NCBI RefSeq assembly: GCF_003843875.1
Contig: NZ_RKRF01000011.1
Location: 124,001-188,000 of the forward strand
DNA: 64,000 bases
Origin: Aquisalibacillus elongatus
GTDB taxonomy: Bacteria; Bacillota; Bacilli; Bacillales; Alkalibacillaceae
Reading direction: 5' to 3'
Made by a program: the position numbers and the translations under genes. The first letter of the stretch is position 1; each line of letters starts with the position of its first letter. Below are positions 8,294 to 16,166 of the stretch, in pieces. The notes below the pieces were generated by a model. That model was not told where the DNA came from. It saw nothing but the letters and a program-made list of their open reading frames with translations, and did no database searches.

Positions 8294-8937
8294 GTCACAA
8301 CTTCCCCTTTTTCTATATGCTTCTCGACAACCTCTAATATATAATCCAAATCTTCTTGATGTTTTATAAAATCAAGTTCATCACCATTTAAACGGATCAC
8401 TGGGATATCTGGATTGTCTCTTTCAAAGTCGTCCATAAATTGATCATAGTCTCTGGATAATTGCTCTAAATATTCAGGCTGAATATTTTTCTCAACCTCA
8501 CGACCACGCATGCGGATGCGATTTAATAGCGTATCAAGACTTGCGTGTAGATAAATCATCACGTTTGGCTTTGGTCGATCATCCGTTAAAATATGAAAAA
8601 TCTTCTCATACTTATTAAACTGATCATCACTTAAAGTTCGTTTAGCAAAAATCATATTCTTATAAATATGATAATCCGAAACGACAGGTTTATTTTGCTT
8701 TAAATAATGCTTTTCAATGTCCTCAAGTTGTTTATATCGATTACAAAGGAAAAACATTTCTGTCTGAAAGCTCCACTCTTCTATGTTGTCGTAAAATTTA
8801 CCTAAAAAAGGATTTTCTTCTACGATTTCTTTTAATAAATGAAAATAGAAGTGTTTAGCAATTTTATTTGAAAGAGAGGTTTTTCCGACGCCAATTGGCC
8901 CCTCCACTGCAATAAAAGGTACTTGATAATCCCCCAT
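8290..8937 (-). CDS. dgk: Deoxyguanosine kinase
   Basis: 215-residue paralogue of the downstream kinase, first gene of a two-gene minus-strand operon. P-loop EGPIGVGKTS, the EEWSFQTEMFFL segment, DYHIYKNMIFAKRTL in place of the DRS motif, and MRGREVEK in the lid. The order dgk-dck on the minus strand after serS matches B. subtilis, which supports the assignment over a second Dck. GGGAGG lies 8 bp before the ATG. Confidence 0.93.
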   Translation of the reverse strand: MGDYQVPFIAVEGPIGVGKTSLSNKIAKHFYFHLLKEIVEENPFLGKFYDNIEEWSFQTEMFFLCNRYKQLEDIEKHYLKQNKPVVSDYHIYKNMIFAKRTLSDDQFNKYEKIFHILTDDRPKPNVMIYLHASLDTLLNRIRMRGREVEKNIQPEYLEQLSRDYDQFMDDFERDNPDIPVIRLNGDELDFIKHQEDLDYILEVVEKHIEKGEVVT

Positions 8938-9049
8938 TCAAATTCCTCCCATAACTGTTCAATACTATTCTTCCATGATAACAAATTTCGACACTAAATT
9001 GGGTAATATTTTAGATTTTAAATTTGGAAAATATCTATCAATAACCTAT

Positions 9050-9076
9050 ACACAATTTTCTTATAGACATATTTTA
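9050..9076 (+). promoter_or_regulatory. Sigma-K-like promoter of the coat gene
   Basis: AC at 9050-9051, 16-bp spacer, CATATTTTA at 9068-9076, which fits the sigma-K -10 consensus CATANNNTA. This agrees with late mother-cell expression of a coat protein. Confidence 0.65.
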
Positions 9077-9106
9077 TACTAACGACGAAAAGAGAGGTGA
9101 TAATAA

Positions 9107-9688
9107 ATGTTTGATGATAACTACCATGATGACTTTGATTGCAAAAATAACAAATGTGTATGTAAAACGGTAAGAAAAATTGCAGAAGCTCAGGATGAAG
9201 TTGCAGGCCTAACAGATGACAATTGTGATGTCAGTTGTAAACAATCCGTAAGAGATCTTTTATCTCCAACTGCTAATGGAAATGGCAACGACACAGTACC
9301 GTTTATCTTATACTGTAAAGGAACTTGTCATCCGTTCTTTGGAAGCAGTATTTTACAAGGCACAACTGGTGGTGGAGGTGGCGGACGCTCAGTCCTACGT
9401 TGCTTCGAATCACCAATTTTCCGTGTCAGCAAAGTGAAGAAAAACTGCTGTGCTGAAATTGAATTACTGCTACCTGTTTCCCAAGGTGGTTCAACACCAG
9501 GTGGAGGTGGAGACACGGTTTGTGACTTCTTCCCAGGTAACTCAATTGCAACATTACAACGCACAGGTCTTTGTATAACAGTTGATTTATGTGATTTCTC
9601 AGGTATTGCATGTCTAGAGCCAACACGTCCTCGTCCAGTGTCTGAATTAAATGTATCAGACGATGCAAGAGGTATGAAAAACGACTAG
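9107..9688 (+). CDS. CotY/CotZ-family spore coat or exosporium protein
   Basis: 193 residues, rich in Cys (CKNNKCVCKTV, CDVSC, KKNCCAEIELLLPV) and with two Gly-rich patches (GGGGGG near residue 89 and PGGGGD near 133). The pattern FILYCKGTCHPFFG and the CFESPIFRV to CCAEIELL core are typical of CotY/CotZ proteins, which cross-link the outer coat crust or exosporium by disulfides. The GAGAGGTGAT site and a sigma-K-like promoter precede it. It stands alone and ends at a strong terminator. Confidence 0.9.
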   Translation: MFDDNYHDDFDCKNNKCVCKTVRKIAEAQDEVAGLTDDNCDVSCKQSVRDLLSPTANGNGNDTVPFILYCKGTCHPFFGSSILQGTTGGGGGGRSVLRCFESPIFRVSKVKKNCCAEIELLLPVSQGGSTPGGGGDTVCDFFPGNSIATLQRTGLCITVDLCDFSGIACLEPTRPRPVSELNVSDDARGMKND

Positions 9689-9700
9689 TTAATTCGTTGT

Positions 9701-9740
9701 AAAGCTGGTATCATTTTTGATACCGGCTTTTATTTTTTTA
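9701..9740 (+). terminator. Terminator of the coat gene
   Basis: AAAGCTGGTATCA pairs with TGATACCGGCTTT (one G-T), followed by TATTTTTTT. Confidence 0.9.
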
Positions 9741-9743
9741 TGT

Positions 9744-9772
9744 TTGACAAAATACCTTACGGGGTATATGAT
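9744..9772 (+). promoter_or_regulatory. cstR promoter with CstR operator in the spacer
   Basis: TTGACA (9744-9749), 17-bp spacer, TATGAT (9767-9772). The 16-bp palindrome ATACCTTACGGGGTAT at 9752-9767 fills the spacer and touches the -10, so bound repressor would block RNA polymerase. This is operator 1 of 4. Confidence 0.85.
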
Positions 9773-9838
9773 GTATGTGTAACATTAAAAAAGACAAAAT
9801 AAATATACGTTTTGTTGAAGGAGAAAGGAGGAGCCGTC

Positions 9839-10099
9839 ATGGAATATGATGAAAAAGTTAAAAATAGAATTAAACGTTTAGAAGGTCAATTACGCGGTGT
9901 CCTTCGAATGATGGAAGAAGGCGAGGATTGTAAAGAAGTCATCACTCAGCTTTCTGCCAGTCGAACAGCTTTAGATCGCACAATTGGAGTTATTGTTAGT
10001 AATAACTTAATTGAATGCGTTCAAGATTCGAATGAAAATGGTGAAGAGACTGAAGAAAGAGTAAAAGAAGCGGTTAATTTACTAGTAAAAAGCCGTTAA
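9839..10099 (+). CDS. cstR: CstR, persulfide-sensing CsoR-family repressor
   Basis: 86 residues, all-helical CsoR/RcnR fold (KNRIKRLEGQLRGVLRMMEEG, then SASRTALDRTIGVIVSNNLIECV). Cys31 and Cys60 are both present while the copper-site His of CsoR is replaced (NLIEC), which is the CstR signature: the pair reacts with persulfides and releases DNA. A GTG/ATG further upstream would add residues, but ATG 9839 has AAAGGAGGAG at ideal spacing and gives the canonical Cys numbering. The gene is autoregulated through operator 1 and heads the persulfide cluster. B. subtilis YrkD is the likely homologue. Confidence 0.93.
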   Translation: MEYDEKVKNRIKRLEGQLRGVLRMMEEGEDCKEVITQLSASRTALDRTIGVIVSNNLIECVQDSNENGEETEERVKEAVNLLVKSR

Positions 10100-10122
10100 T
10101 CTTTTCAAAAAGATTAAAGTTG

Positions 10123-10165
10123 TTGACGAAGTTCATTTTATATTGTAATATACCCCATAGGGTAT
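10123..10165 (+). promoter_or_regulatory. tusA promoter with CstR operator 2
   Basis: TTGACG (10123-10128), 17-bp spacer, TAATAT (10146-10151). The operator ATACCCCATAGGGTAT at 10150-10165 overlaps the -10 and the start site. A small hairpin (10096-10117) at the end of cstR precedes it. Confidence 0.85.
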
Positions 10166-10203
10166 TAAAAATACTAACTTAAAAATTTTAGGAGGAATAT
10201 TTC

Positions 10204-10431
10204 ATGAATATTGATAAAACATTAGACGCAAAAGGTTTAGCATGCCCAATGCCAATTGTAAAAACTAAAAAGGCAATTGAGGACATTGACAGTGGTCAAG
10301 TTCTAGAAGTTGTTGCAACAGATGCTGGAGCTAAAAGCGACTTAACAGCATGGTGCAAATCTTCAGGTCATGAGTTAGTTGACACGAATGAAGATGACGG
10401 CGTATTCACTTTCTATATTAAAAAAGCATAA
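10204..10431 (+). CDS. TusA-family sulfur carrier protein
   Basis: 75 residues. The DAKGLACPMPIVKTKKAI segment carries the single Cys (CPxP motif) that accepts a persulfide sulfur. In CstR clusters TusA carriers relay sulfane sulfur between rhodaneses and the dioxygenase. The strong AGGAGG site is 7 bp before ATG. A near-duplicate domain is fused to a rhodanese at 11355. Confidence 0.93.
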   Translation: MNIDKTLDAKGLACPMPIVKTKKAIEDIDSGQVLEVVATDAGAKSDLTAWCKSSGHELVDTNEDDGVFTFYIKKA

Positions 10432-10452
10432 TATATTTTTTTGTTTTAGAAT

Positions 10453-10468
10453 ATACCTATACGGGTAT
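10453..10468 (+). promoter_or_regulatory. CstR operator 3, upstream of dsrE
   Basis: ATACCTATACGGGTAT, 22 bp after the tusA stop. A clear -35 is not evident. A 10-bp hairpin (10481-10490 with 10500-10509, loop of 9) follows within the leader and has no T run. Confidence 0.8.
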
Positions 10469-10538
10469 GGGTAATTGTAGTAGGGATCCTGGTTAATATA
10501 GGATCTCTACTAACCAACAAAAAGGGAGGAGCTTTAAA

Positions 10539-11018
10539 ATGGCTGAAAAGAAAAAGACGAATATCATCCTATTCAGTGGTGATTACGATAAAACAATGGC
10601 AGCATACATCATTGCAAACGGTGCAGCTGCATATGATCATGACGTAACTATATTCCACACATTCTGGGGGTTAAACGCGTTACGTAAAAATGAAAAATTA
10701 CAACCGAAGAAATCTTTCATGGAGAAAATGTTCGGTAAAATGATGCCTCGTGGGGCAGACAACATGCCATTATCTAAAATGCAGTTCTTAGGTATGGGGC
10801 CAAAAATGATTAAAGGTGTTATGAAAAAGCATAATGCGATGCCTTTACCAGATTTAATTGATATGGCAAAAGAGCAAGATATCACATTACTTGCTTGTAC
10901 AATGACAATGGATCTTTTAGGTCTTAAGAAAGAAGAACTACTTGATGATATTGAATATGGTGGCGTTGCAGCATATATTGCAGAAGGTGAAGACGGAGCA
11001 ATCAACTTGTTTATCTAA
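10539..11018 (+). CDS. DsrE/DsrF-like (DsrE2) sulfur-relay protein
   Basis: 159 residues, similar to YrkE-type DsrE2 proteins. It begins with a beta strand and helix typical of the fold (TNIILFSGDYDKTMAAYIIANGA), has an FHTFWGLNALRK segment, and a conserved Cys in LLACTMTMDLLGLKKEEL that can carry sulfur. No membrane segments. Expected role: a sulfur acceptor or donor between TusA and rhodanese in persulfide clearance. GGGAGGAG precedes ATG. The next gene begins 15 bp downstream. Confidence 0.9.
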   Translation: MAEKKKTNIILFSGDYDKTMAAYIIANGAAAYDHDVTIFHTFWGLNALRKNEKLQPKKSFMEKMFGKMMPRGADNMPLSKMQFLGMGPKMIKGVMKKHNAMPLPDLIDMAKEQDITLLACTMTMDLLGLKKEELLDDIEYGGVAAYIAEGEDGAINLFI

Positions 11019-11033
11019 TGAATGGGGGTATAG

Positions 11034-11336
11034 ATGATGAAATCCATTGACGCAAAAACTGTAGCTGAAAAATTAGAGAATGGCAAAGAGCTAAACATTA
11101 TTGATGTTCGCGAAACGGATGAAGTAGCAGAAGGAAAAATTCCTGGTGCGAAAAACATTCCACTTGGTTTAATTGAATTTCGCGAAAATGAATTAGATCA
11201 AGGAAAAGAATATATCATGGTTTGTCGTTCAGGTGGCCGTAGTGGAAAAGCGACACAATATCTCGAAGGTCGCGGTTTTGATGTCACCAACATGACGGGC
11301 GGCATGCTTGATTGGGTAGGCCCTGTTGAAAAATAA
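11034..11336 (+). CDS. Single-domain rhodanese sulfurtransferase
   Basis: 100 residues, one rhodanese domain with active loop CRSGGRSG (Cys near residue 64) and the terminal GGMLDWVG. It moves sulfane sulfur from thiosulfate or persulfides to thiols such as TusA. Two ATGs occur at 11034 and 11037; either is possible. The upstream bases GGGGGTATAG serve as ribosome-binding site and look like half of a CstR operator. Confidence 0.92.
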   Translation: MMKSIDAKTVAEKLENGKELNIIDVRETDEVAEGKIPGAKNIPLGLIEFRENELDQGKEYIMVCRSGGRSGKATQYLEGRGFDVTNMTGGMLDWVGPVEK

Positions 11337-11354
11337 TAAAACGGAGGGATTCTA

Positions 11355-11924
11355 ATGACTGATATTAAAGCAGATCACGTCTTAGATGCAAAAGGCTTGG
11401 CGTGTCCAATGCCGATTGTGAAAACACGTAAAGAAATTGAAAATATTGAAGGCGGAAAAGTGTTATTAGTTGAAGCGACTGACCAAGGTTCTAAAGCAGA
11501 CTTAAAAGCTTGGGCAGAGCGTAGTGGTCATCAGTATTTAGGTACTGTTGAAGAAGATGACGTTTTAAGACACTATGTTCGTAAGGCATCTGAAGGTGAA
11601 ACTGAAGAAGATGTATCATTTGATCAAAAAGTTAACAATGATGAATTAAAGCAAAAGCTTGATTCAGATCAAGTGACAGTTTTAGACGTACGTGAATCAG
11701 CAGAGTACGCTTTTGGTCACATTCCAAATGCAATTTCAATTCCATTCGGTGAATTAGAGGATCGTGTATCTGAACTTAATCAAGATGACGAAATTTACGT
11801 TGTTTGCCGTACAGGTAATCGTAGTGATATGGCTGCAAAATTATTAAGCGAAAAAGGATTCGAAAACGTTTATAACGTTGTCCCTGGTATGAGCGAATGG
11901 GATGGAGACGTTAATAGTCAGTAA
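11355..11924 (+). CDS. TusA-rhodanese fusion (YrkF/CstA-like)
   Basis: 189 residues. Residues about 8-78 are a TusA domain (DAKGLACPMPIVKTRKEI, nearly the same as the gene at 10204), and about 92-187 a rhodanese domain with loop CRTGNRS and GMSEWDG. Fusion of carrier and sulfurtransferase allows direct sulfur transfer, as in B. subtilis YrkF and staphylococcal CstA. It lies in the cst operon, 18 bp after the rhodanese gene, and ends at a hairpin that may end transcription before the next operator. Confidence 0.92.
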   Translation: MTDIKADHVLDAKGLACPMPIVKTRKEIENIEGGKVLLVEATDQGSKADLKAWAERSGHQYLGTVEEDDVLRHYVRKASEGETEEDVSFDQKVNNDELKQKLDSDQVTVLDVRESAEYAFGHIPNAISIPFGELEDRVSELNQDDEIYVVCRTGNRSDMAAKLLSEKGFENVYNVVPGMSEWDGDVNSQ

Positions 11925-11934
11925 ACATGCCGAT

Positions 11935-11970
11935 AAAGAGGACTTGGTCCGATTTCCAAGTTCTTTTATT
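11935..11970 (+). terminator. Terminator after the TusA-rhodanese gene
   Basis: AAAGAGGACTTGG pairs with CCAAGTTCTTTT over an imperfect 12-bp stem, followed by ATT. The tail is short. Confidence 0.6.
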
Positions 11971-11982
11971 ACCATAAAAATA

Positions 11983-11998
11983 ATACCACAGGGGGTAT
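11983..11998 (+). promoter_or_regulatory. CstR operator 4, overlapping a ribosome-binding site
   Basis: ATACCACAGGGGGTAT. Its right half AGGGGG also serves as the Shine-Dalgarno sequence for the ATG at 12005. No clear promoter boxes are visible just upstream. Confidence 0.75.
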
Positions 11999-12004
11999 AG
12001 AAAG

Positions 12005-13135
12005 ATGTCAGTTAAAACAATGAATGTTCAGGAAATTGCAAAGCGAGTAGTAAATAATGAAGATTTATTCGTATTAGACGTTCGTAACGAAGATGCTTTC
12101 CAAGATTGGAAAGTTGAAGGTGAAAACTTTAATTATTTAAACGTTCCGTACTTCGATTTAATTGAAGGCATTGAACCAATTCAAGATCAAGTTCCTACAG
12201 ATCGTGATGTAGCGGTAGTTTGTGCAAAAGGTGGATCTTCAGAATTTGTTGCGGAACAATTAGTTGAAGCTGGTTTTGACAATGTTTATTCAGTAGAAGG
12301 CGGTATGAAGGCTTGGAGTGAACACCTAGAGCCAGTTAAAGTAGCAGACTTAAAAGACGGCGGTGAGCTTTATCAGTTCGTACGCCTAGGTAAAGGTTGC
12401 CTATCTTATATGGTCATCTCTGATGGTGAAGCAGCAACTATTGACGCTGTTCGTATGGCAGATGTCTTCATTAACTTTGCTGAAGAAAAAGGTGCAAAAA
12501 TCACACATGCATTTGATACGCACTTACACGCAGACCACATCTCAGGTGGCCGTGAAATTGCTGAGAAAACAGGTGCAACTTATTGGTTACCTCCAAAAGA
12601 TGCAACTGAATTACAATTTGACTACAAACCATTAGAAGACGGTGAAGATGTACACATTGGTTCTTCTAAAATCAGTGTTCAAGCACTATATTCACCAGGT
12701 CACACAATCGGTTCAACATCATTCATCGTAGACGACCAATATCTAATGTCAGGTGACATCTTATTCGTTGATTCAATCGGACGTCCTGACTTAGCAGGCC
12801 TTGCGGACGATTGGGTTGGTGACTTACGCGAAACATTATACAAACGTTATAAAGAATTATCAGATGAATTGATCGTTCTACCAGCACACTATATGACAAA
12901 TGATGAATTAAACGAAGACGGTTCAGTTGGCAAAAAACTAGGTGAACTTTATCAAGATAACCACGGACTAAATGTTGAGGATGAACAAGAATTTCGTCGT
13001 ATGGTTACGGAAAACTTACCACCACAACCAAACGCTTATCAAGAAATCCGTGAAACAAATATGGGTAAAATTTCACCAGAAACTGAAAAGAAACGTGAAA
13101 TGGAAATTGGCCCTAACCGTTGTGCAGTTAAGTAA
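12005..13135 (+). CDS. Rhodanese-persulfide dioxygenase fusion (CstB/YrkH-like)
   Basis: 376 residues. An N-terminal rhodanese domain (about 1-110, loop CAKGGSS, end GGMKAWSEH) is followed by a metallo-beta-lactamase domain of the ETHE1 persulfide dioxygenase type: [11 protein letters not shown] (HxHxDH iron site), [22 protein letters not shown]. It should oxidise low-molecular-weight persulfide to sulfite and use the rhodanese to handle thiosulfate. In staphylococcal CstB the catalytic rhodanese is C-terminal, so the domain order here is reversed. A further CstR operator covers its ribosome-binding site. Confidence 0.92.
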   Translation: MSVKTMNVQEIAKRVVNNEDLFVLDVRNEDAFQDWKVEGENFNYLNVPYFDLIEGIEPIQDQVPTDRDVAVVCAKGGSSEFVAEQLVEAGFDNVYSVEGGMKAWSEHLEPVKVADLKDGGELYQFVRLGKGCLSYMVISDGEAATIDAVRMADVFINFAEEKGAKITHAFDTHLHADHISGGREIAEKTGATYWLPPKDATELQFDYKPLEDGEDVHIGSSKISVQALYSPGHTIGSTSFIVDDQYLMSGDILFVDSIGRPDLAGLADDWVGDLRETLYKRYKELSDELIVLPAHYMTNDELNEDGSVGKKLGELYQDNHGLNVEDEQEFRRMVTENLPPQPNAYQEIRETNMGKISPETEKKREMEIGPNRCAVK

Positions 13136-13149
13136 TAATTAATTTTTAA

Positions 13150-13198
13150 ATCACCATAATAAGAAGGAGCAATTATTGCTCCTTCTTATTATGGTGAT
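13150..13198 (+). terminator. 24-bp perfect hairpin between the dioxygenase gene and sulP
   Basis: ATCACCATAATAAGAAGGAG and its complement flank a tiny loop (13150-13173 and 13175-13198, perfect). No T run follows, so its use as a terminator is uncertain; it may stabilise the upstream mRNA or cap the sulP leader. Confidence 0.55.
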
Positions 13199-13220
13199 AG
13201 GCATCAAGAGGGGTGAAAAG

Positions 13221-14879
13221 ATGTTAAAAGATTATTTTCCAGCAGTTGATTGGTTAAAAAATTATAATCGTATGGACTTTAAAGGAGATATGATTGCCGG
13301 AATAATTGTAGCAATTATGTTAATCCCTCAAGGCATGGCCTATGCTATGTTAGCAGGTTTACCACCAGTAATTGGACTTTATGCTTCAACGATTCCGTTA
13401 ATTATATATGCATTTTTAGGATCTTCAAGACAGTTAGCTGTGGGACCCGTGGCTATGGTATCATTACTGGTTTTTTCAGGGGTATCACAGTTAGCTGAGC
13501 CTGGATCTGATCAATTTGTTTCCTATGCATTACTATTAGCTTTAATGGTAGGTGTCCTACAACTTGCGTTAGGTTTATTTAAGTTAGGGTTTTTAGTCAA
13601 CTTTTTATCGCACGCTGTAATTAGTGGTTTTACATCAGCAGCGGCGATTATTATTGGTTTATCTCAGTTAAAAAATTTACTAGGTACCAATATTGAAAAA
13701 GGAAACGTTTTTGAAATTTTATACAATGCTTTCTTAAGTATTCCAAATATTAATTACTATACACTAACAATTGGTATAGCAAGTATTATTACATTAATTA
13801 TCTTTAAAAAATATGTCCCAAAGATTCCAGGACCTTTAGTAGTTGTTGTAGCAAGTAGTTTAGTCGTTTATTTATTTGATTTACAAGATCGAGGTGTTGG
13901 GATCGTTGGTGAAGTACCATCTGGTATCCCGACTGTATCGTTACCTGCATTTGATTGGAATTCAATTTCAGAATTATTACCTGTTGCTTTAACTATTACA
14001 TTTGTTGGCTTCATGGAATCTGTAGCCGTTGCAAAAGCTATAGCAGCTAAAGAAGGCTACAAAATTAATTCCAACCAAGAGCTAAATGGTTTAGGTGCAG
14101 CTAATATTGTCGGTTCTTTCTTCTCGGCTTATCCGGTAACCGGTGGATTTTCAAGGTCAGCCGTTAATTACCAAGCGGGTGCGAGAACAGGCTTTGCAGC
14201 AGTCATCACAGCTGTCCTAATTATTATTACTTTACTATTCTTTACAGACTGGTTCTACTATTTACCACAATCCGTATTAGCGGCGATTATTATGGTTGCG
14301 GTGTATGGCTTAATTGATTATAAAGAAGCCGTTCATTTGTTTAAGGTAAAGAAAATTGATGGTTGGACATTACTCGTAACATTTATTGCAACACTAGCCA
14401 CTTCTATTGAAACAGGAATTGTTGTCGGTATTGCCTTCTCACTATTAGTATTTATATGGCGAAGTGCTTATCCTCATGTAGCTGAACTAGGCTATTTAGA
14501 AGATAAAGGTATTTACCGAAATGTCGATCGTTTCCCTAATGCAAAAACTTATGGTGATACGATTATCTTCCGAGTGGATGCGTCCTTATATTTCGCAAAT
14601 ATCGCGTTCTTAGAAGATCAACTTGGAAAATTAATCGATAAGCATAATGATATAAAACGAATCGCCCTAGATTTTTCAAGTGTCAACGATATGGACGCTG
14701 TCGCAGTAGATGAACTGGATCGTATTATCCAAGAATATGATGATTACGGTGTTACCATTGTTATAGCAAATATGAAAGGGCCAGTTCGTGATTTAACTGA
14801 TAAATCTGGCTGGAGAGCAAAATATGGTGACCGTATTAAATATGATTCAATTAAAGAAATTGTGGAAACAGAGAAATAG
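13221..14879 (+). CDS. SulP-family anion transporter with STAS domain
   Basis: 552 residues, about 11-12 hydrophobic helices beginning PQGMAYAMLAGLPPVIGLYAS (the SulP signature region), then a cytosolic STAS domain (about 440-550, DASLYFANIAFLEDQL ... ALDFSSVNDMDAVAVDEL). SulP proteins move sulfate, bicarbonate or related anions. Next to persulfide dioxygenase it may export sulfite or sulfate, or import sulfate; the direction is inference. ATG 13221 follows AGAGGGGTG; an upstream in-frame start inside the hairpin is unlikely. A terminator overlaps the stop. Confidence 0.9.
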   Translation: MLKDYFPAVDWLKNYNRMDFKGDMIAGIIVAIMLIPQGMAYAMLAGLPPVIGLYASTIPLIIYAFLGSSRQLAVGPVAMVSLLVFSGVSQLAEPGSDQFVSYALLLALMVGVLQLALGLFKLGFLVNFLSHAVISGFTSAAAIIIGLSQLKNLLGTNIEKGNVFEILYNAFLSIPNINYYTLTIGIASIITLIIFKKYVPKIPGPLVVVVASSLVVYLFDLQDRGVGIVGEVPSGIPTVSLPAFDWNSISELLPVALTITFVGFMESVAVAKAIAAKEGYKINSNQELNGLGAANIVGSFFSAYPVTGGFSRSAVNYQAGARTGFAAVITAVLIIITLLFFTDWFYYLPQSVLAAIIMVAVYGLIDYKEAVHLFKVKKIDGWTLLVTFIATLATSIETGIVVGIAFSLLVFIWRSAYPHVAELGYLEDKGIYRNVDRFPNAKTYGDTIIFRVDASLYFANIAFLEDQLGKLIDKHNDIKRIALDFSSVNDMDAVAVDELDRIIQEYDDYGVTIVIANMKGPVRDLTDKSGWRAKYGDRIKYDSIKEIVETEK

Positions 14880-14902
14880 AGACGTCATGTCTCTATTTCT
14901 AT
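14873..14902 (+). terminator. Terminator of sulP
   Basis: GAAATAGAGAC and GTCTCTATTTC pair around GTCAT; the left arm contains the sulP stop codon. Tail TATTTCTTT. Confidence 0.75.
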
Positions 14903-14928
14903 TTCTTTAAGGAGGAAGGTGCAACTGT

Positions 14929-15285
14929 ATGGCTAAGACGACCATTGATTCTAAATATATTCAACAACACTTAGCTAATGAACGAACGTATTTAGCATGG
15001 ATTAGAACCGCCTTAGCAATGATTGGTATTGGCTTTCTGATTGTAAACATACACTTCTCAACCAATTCCACGTCTATGATATCGGATCAAATTGCTGAAC
15101 TAATCGGTATATTTTCTGTCATATTAGGGTTAATTATTATTGTATTTGCGACGATTAGTTATTTAATTAAGAAAAAACAGATTAATGAACAAACATTTCA
15201 ACCTTCAAACCGAGTGGTATGGATGGTTTCGATCTTTACGTTTTTTATTATTGTATTGTTTTTCTTATACTTTTTAGTCTACTAA
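14929..15285 (+). CDS. DUF202 (YidH-type) small membrane protein
   Basis: 118 residues. The N-terminal motif LANERTYLAWIRTALAMIGIGF is the DUF202 hallmark; three hydrophobic helices follow (about 28-46, 63-85, 96-117). Function is not known for the family. The gene follows sulP by 49 bp with its own AAGGAGGA site. Its end overlaps the end of the convergent ykfC gene by 4 bp, with no terminator space between them. Confidence 0.85.
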   Translation: MAKTTIDSKYIQQHLANERTYLAWIRTALAMIGIGFLIVNIHFSTNSTSMISDQIAELIGIFSVILGLIIIVFATISYLIKKKQINEQTFQPSNRVVWMVSIFTFFIIVLFFLYFLVY

Positions 15286-16166
15286 TCCAAATACCTTCTA
15301 ACCGCACATAATTCTTGTTCGTATTTAGTTTTATCTATCTTAATAATTTCTAAAGATTTTCCTGTATGAGGGGAATGCAGCATTCTCCCCTCTCCTACAT
15401 ATAATCCAACGTGGTGTACGTTGCCTTTTTTATTTTGAAAAAACAATAAATCCCCTTGAGAGATATGTTTAAGTGATATACGCTTACCTTGTTTAATTTG
15501 ATCTGATGCATCCCGTGGTATTATGACTCCGGCAGCTTTATGTATACTGTAAGTAAAGCCAGAGCAATCATAACCATAGGAACTCATCCCGCCCCAAAAA
15601 TAAGGCAGTCCTATAAATTGCATCCCCAAGTCAATTATATCTAAATTTTCGCGGTTAATTGTTACATCATCTTTAGATAAGTAACCTATCGCATTTGGAA
15701 GTTTAACTTCTACTAGATTGATTGAATCTTTAATAAACGGAAGGGTAGTGGCAAAGCTCAGTTTCATAAGCGGCTGTTTGTCTTTGTTATACAACGTCGC
15801 TTGTGGTTTTATAACCACCACTTGTTGCTTTGTTCTCCACTCATTTTTTTCAACTTGTGTGATTTGTTGAATGGGAATCCATCCTGGATAACCTCTTGGG
15901 TCTTTTCGGGTAGGTTGATTAACCGCTATTATGTGTGCCCATTCCTTTTCAAAATTATCGATGATGACCTCTTCACCTAATAAAGCCTGTGATTGTGTTA
16001 ATTGCTTATCACTTAATTCAAGTCTTAAGTTGTGGTTTAAAATTTTATACCATAATTCGATGTGCAGGGGATTAGTTAAACCAGGGTAGTCAATGTCTCT
16101 AGGTGACTGAGGTGAGGTCCAAATCGTTGCGACTGGCACATCGACCACCCACATAAACTCAGACAA
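15282..16166 (-). CDS. ykfC: Gamma-D-glutamyl-L-diamino acid endopeptidase (NlpC/P60)
   Basis: 294 residues. Two N-terminal SH3b-like regions (about 1-150) precede an NlpC/P60 domain with catalytic Cys in YDCSGFTYSIHKAAG and His in GNVHHVGLYVG, then a third polar residue in MLHSPHTG. No signal peptide, consistent with a cytosolic enzyme that cuts recycled murein tripeptides to L-Ala-D-Glu. It is the last gene of a minus-strand operon with an L-Ala-D/L-Glu epimerase and an LD-carboxypeptidase, the same trio as ykfABC of B. subtilis. Confidence 0.92.
   Translation of the reverse strand: MSEFMWVVDVPVATIWTSPQSPRDIDYPGLTNPLHIELWYKILNHNLRLELSDKQLTQSQALLGEEVIIDNFEKEWAHIIAVNQPTRKDPRGYPGWIPIQQITQVEKNEWRTKQQVVVIKPQATLYNKDKQPLMKLSFATTLPFIKDSINLVEVKLPNAIGYLSKDDVTINRENLDIIDLGMQFIGLPYFWGGMSSYGYDCSGFTYSIHKAAGVIIPRDASDQIKQGKRISLKHISQGDLLFFQNKKGNVHHVGLYVGEGRMLHSPHTGKSLEIIKIDKTKYEQELCAVRRYLD

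Noticed and set aside
9328-9668. Minus-strand Pro-rich and Leu/His-rich frames across the coat gene
   Set aside because: They mirror Gly-rich stretches of the CotY/CotZ-like gene and have no ribosome-binding sites.
12423-12635. Alternative-frame ORF within the dioxygenase gene
   Set aside because: Out-of-frame shadow inside a well-supported coding region.
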